NCBI GenBank assembly: GCA_965246915.1
Contig: CBDFGB010000031.1
Coordinates: 102,572 to 166,571, forward strand
Direction of reading: 5' to 3'
DNA length: 64,000 nt
Source: CAVRQM01 sp965246915
GTDB taxonomy: Bacteria > Pseudomonadota > Alphaproteobacteria > Acetobacterales > Acetobacteraceae
Part shown: positions 9,261 to 16,046 of the stretch, one piece after another
How the letters are laid out: each line of letters opens with the position of its first letter
How positions within the stretch are numbered: the first letter of the stretch is position 1
Notes under the pieces: model-generated
The model's input: only the letters and a program-made list of their open reading frames with translations
The model's database searches: none
Told to the model about the DNA's origin: nothing
Program-made: the position numbers and the translations under genes

Positions 9261-10027
9261 TCCTCGATCACCACGCCGCCGCTGGGCGACCAGTTCAGAT
9301 GCTGACCGCCGTCCAATAGGAGGACCTGCCCGGTGAACGACGGCAGCGACAGGATCGCCATTACGCCGCGTGCGATTTCCTCCGGCGAGCTTGCTTCGCG
9401 CAGCGGCACCGACCGCGCCTGCCTCATGAATTGCTCATCGCTCTGGCGCGGGCTTGGTACTGTCGGACCGGGTCCGATCCCGGCGACGCGGATGCGCGGC
9501 GCCAGCGCCAGCGCCATCGTCTGCGTCAACGCCCACAGTGCCATCTTCGACAGCGTGTACGATACGAAATGCGGTGTTGGCGACAGCACCCGCTGATCCA
9601 GCAGGTTCACCACCACGCCCCGCGCGTCGTCCGGCAGGTCGGCCGCGAAACGCTGCATCAGCACGAAGGGCGCGCGCAGGTTCGGCTCGATGTGCGCGTC
9701 CCAGCTTTCGCGTGTCACGCCAAGCATCTCGTCGCGCTCGAACACGCTGGCGTTGTTGACCAGCACGCCGATCGGCCCCAGCGCCGCCGCCGCGTCCGGC
9801 ATCAGGCGCGTGACCGACGACTCGTCGCCCAGATCGGCCGCCAGCACCATTGCGCGCGCGCCGCGCTCGCGAACCATGGCGGCGGTCGCCTCCGCGTCCG
9901 CCTGGCTCGCGCGATGATGGATCGCCACGGAAAATCCCGCGTCCGCGAGCGCCAGAGTGATGGCCCGTCCGATCCGCCGCGCCGCCCCGGTCACCAGCGC
10001 GGTTCGGGGGATCCGTTCGTCGATCAC
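9257..10027 (-). CDS. Short-chain dehydrogenase/reductase, possibly a pteridine reductase
   Basis: 256 residues with a Rossmann NAD(P)-binding motif TGAARRIGRAI near residue 13, the NNAS motif after strand 4, and the catalytic YTLSK (Tyr-x3-Lys). The Arg-Arg within the glycine motif is typical of NADPH-dependent pteridine reductases and FolM. Overlap with folB on one side and the PQQ dehydrogenase on the other supports a folate/pterin function, but that part is inference; SDR membership is certain. Confidence 0.85.
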   Translation of the reverse strand: MIDERIPRTALVTGAARRIGRAITLALADAGFSVAIHHRASQADAEATAAMVRERGARAMVLAADLGDESSVTRLMPDAAAALGPIGVLVNNASVFERDEMLGVTRESWDAHIEPNLRAPFVLMQRFAADLPDDARGVVVNLLDQRVLSPTPHFVSYTLSKMALWALTQTMALALAPRIRVAGIGPGPTVPSPRQSDEQFMRQARSVPLREASSPEEIARGVMAILSLPSFTGQVLLLDGGQHLNWSPSGGVVIEE

Positions 10028-11325
10028 AGGAGTCCGGTCACGCGCCAGATGACGTCACCCACGTCGTCGGCGACCAGCAGCGAGCGGTCCGGCCCGAGCG
10101 CCACGCCCACCGGCCGCCCGTAGGAGACCTTCTCGTCCGGCGCGAGAAACCCCGTGAGAATGTCGCGCGGCGGCCCTCCCCCCGGGCGGCCGTCCATGAA
10201 CGGCACGAACACGACGCGATAGCCGCTGAGCTTGCTGCGGTTCCACGACCCGTGCTGGCCGATCGCCATGCCTTCCGGAAACCCTGGGAACGTCCCGGCC
10301 GGCAGCCAGCACAGCCCGAGCGACGCGGTATGCCCGCCCAGCGCGTAATCCGGCGTGATCGCGCTCGCCACCTGTGCCGCGTCCTGCGCCACCCGGTCGT
10401 CGACCGTCCGCCCCCAGTAGCAATAGGGCCAGCCATAGAACCCGCCATCGCGCACCGAGGTCAGGTAATCGGGCGGCGTCTCGTCTCCCAGGCCGTCGCG
10501 CTCGTTGACCACCGTCCACAGCATTCCGGTCGCCGGCTCCCACGCCATGCCGACCGGATTGCGCAAGCCTCCCGCAAAGATCCTGTTCGTCCCGGCGGCG
10601 AGGTCGAGTTCGTAGATGCAGGCGCGCCCCTCCTCGACCGCCATGCCCTCGTCGCCGATATTGGTCAGCGACCCGACGCCCACGTACAGTTTCTTCCCGT
10701 CAGCGCTCGGCAGCAGGCTGCGCGTCCAGTGGCCGCCCGGCTTGAAGCTCGCGATGTTCCGGCCCGGGCCGGTCGCCCTCCCGTCCGCGTAGTCGAAAGC
10801 GACCACGCCATCGGTGTTACCGACGTAGAAGGTGTCGCCCAGCAGCGCCATGCCGAACGGCTGGTTCAGCTTGTCGAGAAAGGTGTCGCGGATCTCCGCC
10901 ACGCCGTCGCCGTCCGCGTCGCGCAGTCGGGTGATTCGGTTCGGGCTCACGCCCACCGCGGCCGCCCGCTGCATCGTCGCGAACATGGCGTATTCAAACG
11001 GGGTTTTGGCGGGGCTCGGCTCCTGCAGCGCCTCGGCCACCAGCACGTCCCCGTTCGGCATCGTCTGTATCCAGCGGGGATGTTTCAGCCCCGTCGCGAA
11101 GGCGTTGACCCTCAGCCCGGGCGCTGCCGTTGGGGTCTGGCCGAGCGTCCAACCTTTCGCGGTCGGCATTTTCAGCGTGGGGATGCTGCCTTGCGGTCGC
11201 GCCGCGGGGATGGCCGGCGCTGTGCCGACGGCCTGGGCGTGCGCGGTGTGCGTACCGTGCCGCACCAGGATGGCCGCCTCGCCGACCAGGGCGACGGCGC
11301 GGGCGAACAGAGGGGCGAGGGACAT
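10024..11325 (-). CDS. PQQ-dependent L-sorbosone dehydrogenase-like protein
   Basis: 433 residues; a soluble six-bladed beta-propeller oxidoreductase of the sorbosone/glucose dehydrogenase group. Visible family features are GLKHPRWIQTMPNGDVLVAE near the N-terminus, LRDADGDGVAE, GVGSLTNIGDEG, and FAGGLRNPVGMAWEP, with HGSWNRSKLSGYRV near the C-terminus. A hydrophobic N-terminal stretch ending in AHAQA suggests export to the periplasm. The ATG chosen has GGAG 5 bases upstream; the frame remains open for a further 146 codons without homology. First gene of a four-gene reverse-strand operon (4-base overlap with the SDR). Confidence 0.85.
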   Translation of the reverse strand: MSLAPLFARAVALVGEAAILVRHGTHTAHAQAVGTAPAIPAARPQGSIPTLKMPTAKGWTLGQTPTAAPGLRVNAFATGLKHPRWIQTMPNGDVLVAEALQEPSPAKTPFEYAMFATMQRAAAVGVSPNRITRLRDADGDGVAEIRDTFLDKLNQPFGMALLGDTFYVGNTDGVVAFDYADGRATGPGRNIASFKPGGHWTRSLLPSADGKKLYVGVGSLTNIGDEGMAVEEGRACIYELDLAAGTNRIFAGGLRNPVGMAWEPATGMLWTVVNERDGLGDETPPDYLTSVRDGGFYGWPYCYWGRTVDDRVAQDAAQVASAITPDYALGGHTASLGLCWLPAGTFPGFPEGMAIGQHGSWNRSKLSGYRVVFVPFMDGRPGGGPPRDILTGFLAPDEKVSYGRPVGVALGPDRSLLVADDVGDVIWRVTGLL

Positions 11326-11550
11326 GGAGGCTCCGGGTTTTGGCGGCCGGAAGTTAGTCCCCGCCGCGTCTTTGGGGAACCGGGGAGAGGCGGAGTGGTA
11401 GGCCCTTGCCCTGGCCCGTTTCCACAGTGAGAGAGAGCAAGGCATGCTTCCTTCCCCCTCTCCCTCCGGGTTTGGGCCGCAGAGCAGACCCAAGGCCGGG
11501 GTGAGGGCCTGCCAAAACCGACATCTTCGCGACTTTCCGGTCCACACCGC

Positions 11551-11570
11551 CCTCGGCGAAGGCCGAGGGT
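11551..11570. repeat. GC-rich hairpin in the 11326-11628 intergenic stretch
   Basis: CCCTCGGC pairs with GCCGAGGG around a 4-base loop. It resembles the stem at 1724-1748 in sequence (GCCGAGG core), so both may be copies of a dispersed palindrome. The rest of this 300-base gap holds a second imperfect palindrome around 11470-11505 and no convincing gene. Confidence 0.4.
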
Positions 11571-11628
11571 CTACGCCTTGGCTCGCGGCAAGTCGTGACG
11601 AACACGGTTTTGCTGCTACAGTGTGGCG

Positions 11629-11926
11629 ATGAATGACCATGACATCCTCGCGACGCTCCGGGAGAACGAGGCAGCCTTGCGGGCGCCCGCCGTCAGTCAC
11701 GCGGCGCTGTTCGGCTCGCACGCGCGGGGCGAACAATCGGCCCGACAGCGACATCGATATCATGATCGAAGTCGATCCGGCGGCGCCGGTCGGTGTCTAT
11801 GAGGATGCCGCGCTTAAAGACTATATTGCGGGGCTGTTTGACGGCTCCGTCGATGTCGTAAGACGGGCTGGGCTCAGGCCCTATGTTCGTCCTGCCGCGA
11901 TGGCCGACGCGGTTTATGCCTTCTGA
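11629..11926 (+). pseudogene. Frameshifted MNT-domain nucleotidyltransferase (MntA-type antitoxin)
   Basis: Frame 1 from ATG 11629 encodes MNDHDILATLRENEAALR followed by LFGSHARGE, the GSxARGE-type nucleotidyltransferase motif. The remainder, NRPDSDIDIMIEVDP with the catalytic DxD, lies one base out of phase. An extra C at 11734 restores a continuous 98-residue MNT protein if removed. In the present sequence frame 1 ends after about 20 unrelated residues. MNT proteins of this size are the antitoxin (an AMP-transferase) of type VII MNT/HEPN toxin-antitoxin modules, and the following sequence is a HEPN relic. A single-base sequencing error is the alternative explanation. Confidence 0.75.
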
Positions 11927-12011
11927 CGTTGCGTTCACGCCCTGCGCGATATCCTGTAACATCGACCTCGCCGCTAACTTCGCGGCAGGCTGGCGGGCGT
12001 CAATCAGGTAA
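11916..12011 (+). pseudogene. Truncated HEPN (DUF86/HepT-like) toxin relic
   Basis: The ATG overlaps the end of the MNT gene, as in intact MNT/HEPN pairs. Frame 0 begins MPSDVAF and later reads NIDLAANFAAG, while HALRDIL lies between them in another frame. Together they follow the order of a HepT-like N-terminus (short leader, HALRDIL, NIDLAANFAAG). The gene then ends after about 95 bases, where the neighbouring reverse-strand gene stops. Only the N-terminal quarter of a normal HEPN protein remains, so the toxin must be dead. Family assignment is by pattern recall and moderate in certainty. Confidence 0.55.
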
Positions 12012-13139
12012 ACAGTGCTTGTCAGCTAGCCGCAAATGCTTCCTTTCCCGCTGAAGGGGCCGAAGGGTCAGGCCAGGCGGCAGTTTCGTCTCGTCTCCAC
12101 AAGCTTCATTCAATTGCGTTTGATGAATGTGGGAAGTGCTTAGGTCAGAATCCAGAATTTTTGTGTCCGTCATGGTGGTTGAAGTGAATCTTGTATCGAT
12201 AAATTTGCATGTGCGTAGAACGGACCTTGTTAAGTTAGTGTAACTTAGTTTGGCGCCGGAAAAGTCAACGTAGTCGACTGTTGCATTAGCGAGCCAGGCC
12301 TCGCTGAGGTCGGCGTGGTTCAGGTCGACATGATCGAGACGCATCCGGACTAGATAGGCATTAGTAAGGGTGGCGCCGCTCAAGTCTGCGTAGCTTAGGT
12401 CAGCGGCAGCGAAGTTCGCATCGGTCAGGTCGACGTTCGCAAGTCTCACGCCCTTCAATTTCATGCCCCAGAGTTGTACGCCGGATAGGTCGGCCGCCTT
12501 TGCAAGGTCGTCTGGTCGGCGACCGATTACGGTTAACGCGGTCGCGAGCTCGATTGTTGGCTGCTCTGGAGTTATTGTGTATTCATTGGGCGTTGGCGTG
12601 CGGCCCTTCGTGCGGTCACGAACGAACGCAGTCAGAGCTTCCAGAACGGGTCGATGATACTGCGGTTCTGGGGCCTGCATCACGCCTTCTAGCGCGTAGA
12701 TGCCGCCGAGAACCACCATTGTGTTCCCACTTCCCAGATCCTCAAACCCTTTTGAAATCTGCTGACTGAGTGTCAGGGCACGCGAAGCGGCCACGCTACG
12801 CTCAGATTGTCGATCCGCGGCCTCACGGCTCAGCTGGGCCTCGTGCAGGGTCTGCTGCGTCTGCGCTTGTGCCGCTGTTCGGCTGGCCTCAGCTTGGCGG
12901 GCGGTTTCGATCAAAGTCTGCTGGGTCTGCCAGTAAGCGAGGCCCGCAGTGAGGAGCACCGCCGCGCCCCCGATGAGTTGTCCAACGGTTTTACGAAAAT
13001 CGTCCTCGACGTCAGCGCGGTCCTTGGCGTCCGGTATTGCGTCGCGCAGACTGTTGGCCTGCCATCGCGGCAAAAACCACCAGGCAGCGGCGGCAAAAGC
13101 TGCTATAATAACGATCCAAATCGTCAAGGACGCTGGCAT
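12000..13139 (-). CDS. Membrane-anchored pentapeptide-repeat protein
   Basis: 379 residues. Two N-terminal hydrophobic helices (about residues 5-24 and 58-73), then an alanine/glutamine-rich coiled coil, a conserved block GNTMVVLGGIYALEGVM, and a C-terminal run of about 20 pentapeptide repeats of the A(D/N)LSx type (LSYADLSGATLTNAYLV region), which should fold as a right-handed quadrilateral beta-helix. The ATG chosen has GGGGGA 9 bases upstream; a TTG three codons earlier sits directly against that site. The coding sequence is AT-richer than its neighbours, and it lies between two toxin-antitoxin loci, suggesting acquired DNA. Proteins of this architecture are widespread but of unknown function. 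Confidence 0.85.
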   Translation of the reverse strand: MPASLTIWIVIIAAFAAAAWWFLPRWQANSLRDAIPDAKDRADVEDDFRKTVGQLIGGAAVLLTAGLAYWQTQQTLIETARQAEASRTAAQAQTQQTLHEAQLSREAADRQSERSVAASRALTLSQQISKGFEDLGSGNTMVVLGGIYALEGVMQAPEPQYHRPVLEALTAFVRDRTKGRTPTPNEYTITPEQPTIELATALTVIGRRPDDLAKAADLSGVQLWGMKLKGVRLANVDLTDANFAAADLSYADLSGATLTNAYLVRMRLDHVDLNHADLSEAWLANATVDYVDFSGAKLSYTNLTRSVLRTCKFIDTRFTSTTMTDTKILDSDLSTSHIHQTQLNEACGDETKLPPGLTLRPLQRERKHLRLADKHCLPD

Positions 13140-13214
13140 GGACGTCAATCCCCCGACCAGGGGCCAGCTTCGACCAATTGGCTACGGGTCGCAATGATCG
13201 GACATTCCGCTCTG

Positions 13215-13736
13215 TCACCCCTCCTTACCGAATCTCCGGAACTTGACGAGATCCAGCGCGAACGTCGGCGTCTCGACGGGCAGGCGCGTGAACCCGTGGT
13301 GGAGATAAAGGGCCTCCGCCGCCGGCGAAATGGCGTGGACGATGACCAGCCGCGCCGAAACCTCCTGTGACGCGCGTACGACCCGCGCCACGACGTCGGC
13401 GAGGATGGCGCGACCGAGTCCCCGCCCATGCCACGCAAGGTCGATCGCCAGCAGCCCGAGCACGACGGCCGGAATATGTTTCGGCATGTTGCGGCGCATT
13501 GAGCCGACGGTTTCCTGCGCAAGAATCTGTCCCATGCTCAGCGCTGCGTAACCGATGATGGTCAACGTGCCGGCCGGACAGACGACATAGGTCCGGCTGG
13601 CCGCAGTTTGCAGGTTATTCCAGGCGCGCTGGCGCAGCCAATCGTCGAGCGCACGCTCCCCGGACTCGAAGGCGGCGCCGTCATGCGCCTCAGTCAGAAG
13701 GGTGGGCGGATTGAAAAGCGCCGACGACTCAGGCAC
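13215..13736 (-). CDS. GNAT-family acetyltransferase, predicted TacT/AtaT-type toxin
   Basis: 173 residues with a GNAT fold: LLAIDLAWHGRGLGRAILAD contains the acetyl-CoA-binding RGxGxA motif, and YLHHGF is the usual C-terminal motif with the catalytic Tyr. The N-terminus FESGERALDDWLRQRAWNNL with TYVV afterwards is the pattern of toxin GNATs that acetylate charged tRNA. It overlaps by 8 bases the upstream DUF1778 gene, the cognate antitoxin arrangement. All motifs look intact. Confidence 0.85.
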   Translation of the reverse strand: MPESSALFNPPTLLTEAHDGAAFESGERALDDWLRQRAWNNLQTAASRTYVVCPAGTLTIIGYAALSMGQILAQETVGSMRRNMPKHIPAVVLGLLAIDLAWHGRGLGRAILADVVARVVRASQEVSARLVIVHAISPAAEALYLHHGFTRLPVETPTFALDLVKFRRFGKEG

Positions 13737-13980
13737 GCGCCCACGGGGCGTCGCCCTGCAGCATCCGCCTCATCCCGGCCGCCTCGGCCTGCGTGATCGT
13801 GTCGGCATGGATGGTCGACTGGTCGAGCAGGATGTTCTTGGCCTCCTTAAACGCCGACGCCAGCATGAACTGCGAGCGGTTCGCGCCCACCAACTCCGCC
13901 GCCTGGTCGATGATGGCCCTGTCCCGCGTCCGAGCGCGCAGATGGATGTTGACCTCGGCCGCAGCCGTATTTTCTCTCAT
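13729..13980 (-). CDS. DUF1778 ribbon-helix-helix antitoxin
   Basis: 83 residues from the ATG with GAGG 8 bases upstream; two earlier ATGs lack a ribosome-binding site. The N-terminal VNIHLRARTRDRAIIDQAAEL and NRSQFML segments form the DUF1778 RHH DNA-binding fold. The C-terminal tail (HADTITQAEAAGMRRML) is the toxin-neutralising region, and it is co-translated with the GNAT toxin. By family knowledge the RHH dimer should bind its own promoter just upstream and repress the pair. Confidence 0.85.
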   Translation of the reverse strand: MRENTAAAEVNIHLRARTRDRAIIDQAAELVGANRSQFMLASAFKEAKNILLDQSTIHADTITQAEAAGMRRMLQGDAPWARA

Positions 13981-14035
13981 CTCGCTAGCCTCGCGCATCA
14001 TGTTGCATTTGTCCACACAAACACAAAACGGCCTC

Positions 14036-15055
14036 TCAAAACATCGCCAACGGATTGACCGCCGACCCCGTCGCCCCCTGAAACCGCCACGGCGAGGCGG
14101 TGACGAAGAAACTCCATCGCCCCTCCTCGGCGCAGGCGGCGGAAAGCGCGTCCAGCTCCGCCTGGTCCAGCAAGGTGAGGCCCAGATACGGCAACGCGAC
14201 CATATGCATCGGCTCGGTCCATCGCGAAAATCCCGGGATCGGAGGATGCGCGTCGCTGTCGGAATCGCTGCTCAGCACCGAAACGCGACGATCGCGCAGC
14301 CAAGGAAGGCACGCCGCATGCAGCCCGGTGCCGTGCCGATACGTATTGCGCGGTCCTGCGCCATTGCGGACGAACAGGATGTCGCCCTCGCCGACATGCA
14401 CCCCGTGCAAGTGCTCCGCCGCTTCCAGATCCTCGGGCATGATCGCCGACCCCAGCGGCAGCGGACCGCCCCTGACCTCGGCGACATCCAGCAGCACGCC
14501 GCGCCCGACGATGCCGAACGCGCCCACATGCTCGATCCCCAGCCGCCGCGCCCCACTTTGCGTCACGTCGTCGACCGGATAGCCGTTGTACATTCCGTCC
14601 CGCCCCTCGGGCGTGAACAGGTGGCACAGCGCGTCGACATGGGTGACGGCGAACCCGTGGCAGGTCATGCCGAGGATGTCGAGGCACCCCGCTTCCTCCG
14701 GCAGCGCGTCGGTGTAGCGAACCATCTTGTAGTTGAAATTCCGCAGCTCCGGCGTGGTGGTTGAAAACTCCCGCCCCAGCGGCACGACCCGCCCGGTCCG
14801 GATCAGCGAGGCGGCGGCCAGCCGCGTCCGCGCCGTGATGAAGTTTAGCGTGCCAAGCTGGTCGTCCGGCCCCCAGCGCCCCCAGTTCGACAGGGAAGGG
14901 ATCGCACGTTCAAGGTCCTCATCATTGAGAATCGGCGTCGGCCAGGATGGGTCCGCGGCCTGGGCCGCCGCTCCGGCTCCGGCGGCCACCGCGCCCGCGA
15001 GCAGGTCCCGGCGAAGGATGCCTGGCGGAGTGGGTTCCTTCAGGGCGCGGCTCAT
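14036..15055 (-). CDS. TAT-exported cyclase-family (kynurenine formamidase-like) hydrolase
   Basis: 339 residues. The N-terminus has a twin-arginine signal (LRRDLLAGAVAAGAGAAAQA), so it is predicted to act in the periplasm in folded form. The core is the cyclase/KFase fold: HGFAVTHVDALCH carries the HxxxTHxDxxxH metal-binding set, close to the family HxGTHxD motif. The context (GWGRWGPDDQLGTLNF at the N-terminus) is typical of the larger cyclase-family proteins of proteobacteria. Substrate unknown. The start is the ATG of MSRALKE, giving the twin arginines at residues 15-16. Confidence 0.85.
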   Translation of the reverse strand: MSRALKEPTPPGILRRDLLAGAVAAGAGAAAQAADPSWPTPILNDEDLERAIPSLSNWGRWGPDDQLGTLNFITARTRLAAASLIRTGRVVPLGREFSTTTPELRNFNYKMVRYTDALPEEAGCLDILGMTCHGFAVTHVDALCHLFTPEGRDGMYNGYPVDDVTQSGARRLGIEHVGAFGIVGRGVLLDVAEVRGGPLPLGSAIMPEDLEAAEHLHGVHVGEGDILFVRNGAGPRNTYRHGTGLHAACLPWLRDRRVSVLSSDSDSDAHPPIPGFSRWTEPMHMVALPYLGLTLLDQAELDALSAACAEEGRWSFFVTASPWRFQGATGSAVNPLAMF

Positions 15056-15279
15056 CGTCGGCCTCACGTCGTCCCGTTCGCGGCGGCAACGTAACGCTCT
15101 CCCGACGTCGCGCCAACCGCAGGAAATCGCACGCGGGCGCGAAGGTCCCCAAATCGTCATGACCGCCCCGGGGGCTTGACCCGGTCACCCGCGCACCTCG
15201 GTCATCGCTGTCCGTAAGAATTGATCAGGAAACCCTGCACTTTCGTCGCAAGGCCGGTGCATGCGGCGTGGCGTGGGGG

Positions 15280-15298
15280 GGCCGGGTCAAGCCCGGCC
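15280..15298. repeat. GC-rich palindrome in the intergenic region
   Basis: GGCCGGG and CCCGGCC form a 7-bp stem around TCAAG. The form (CCGGGTCAAGCCCGGCCATGACG) is a common dispersed palindrome in alphaproteobacteria. It lies in the 400-base gap between the cyclase and the next possible gene, which otherwise shows a short palindrome GTTAG/CTAAC at about 15431-15445. Confidence 0.5.
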
Positions 15299-15458
15299 AT
15301 GACGGAGTAAAAACGGATTTCACCAAACGCGATTCCCATGCAGGAAAGGCGCGAGGGCCGGGGTGGGGGCCGCGTCCCACTCGACCGCGCCCTACGTCCA
15401 GGCCACCCGAGAGAATTATGTTGCCTCCCGCTGTTAGTTCTGCTAACACTCACCATAC

Positions 15459-16028
15459 ATGAACCGACCCCCCACCCCCGTCATCGACGCCCAGCCAAGC
15501 CTGACCGAGTTTCTCGGCGCGGCGACGGCGGATTTGCGGGAGAGAAAGAAGGAGCGCCGCACCTCGTTGCCGAACATCGAGGATCTGCTCCTCCGCTTCC
15601 TGATGTGCCTGCAACGACTGCTGCTCAGTTTCCAGGCTGGTCAGGAACCGAGCGCTCCGGCTCCCGCGCCCGGCGTCGCATGGGCACGGCAACCAGTTCT
15701 ACCTTCCCGGGACCGGATCGGACGATGGATGTGCGCTGGGGGCGGTCCCTGGTCGAATTACGATACGCCGGAATCCCAACTCGGCGCACCGCTCGCCCTC
15801 GTCAGGGACGCGCCGCCAGGACCGCTCGCCGCCCCGGCCCCCGCCAAGGAACCGGAACCGTCGCGGTCCGACCCACCCGACCCAGCGTCCTGGCGGTCCT
15901 CATTGAATCCCGCTCCGGGACGGGGCGTAGGCCTCCGCCGTCATCGCCCGCCGAGGCCCACCCGACGGCCGCCACGAAAAGCCGTCCGGACCCCCACCCA
16001 AACGCACGGCCAATTCGTTACGGTATAA
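15459..16028 (+). CDS. Possible hypothetical protein, uncertain reading frame
   Basis: The first 64 codons look protein-like (SLTEFLGAATADLRERK, then a leucine-rich NIEDLLLRFLMCLQRLLL helix). The C-terminal half is proline/arginine-rich and typical of non-coding GC-rich frames. Frame 3 in the middle (GNQFYLPGTGSDDGC) is also plausible, so the gene may be frameshifted or only partly coding. No ribosome-binding site is convincing. A palindrome GTTAG-N5-CTAAC lies just upstream. I do not recognise a family. Confidence 0.35.
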   Translation: MNRPPTPVIDAQPSLTEFLGAATADLRERKKERRTSLPNIEDLLLRFLMCLQRLLLSFQAGQEPSAPAPAPGVAWARQPVLPSRDRIGRWMCAGGGPWSNYDTPESQLGAPLALVRDAPPGPLAAPAPAKEPEPSRSDPPDPASWRSSLNPAPGRGVGLRRHRPPRPTRRPPRKAVRTPTQTHGQFVTV

Positions 16029-16046
16029 GAACGAATATGAAATCCC

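Noticed and set aside
15450..15692. Reverse-strand 80-codon ORF opposite the uncertain gene
   Set aside because: No ribosome-binding site, and the glutamine-rich translation mirrors the leucine-rich forward helix.
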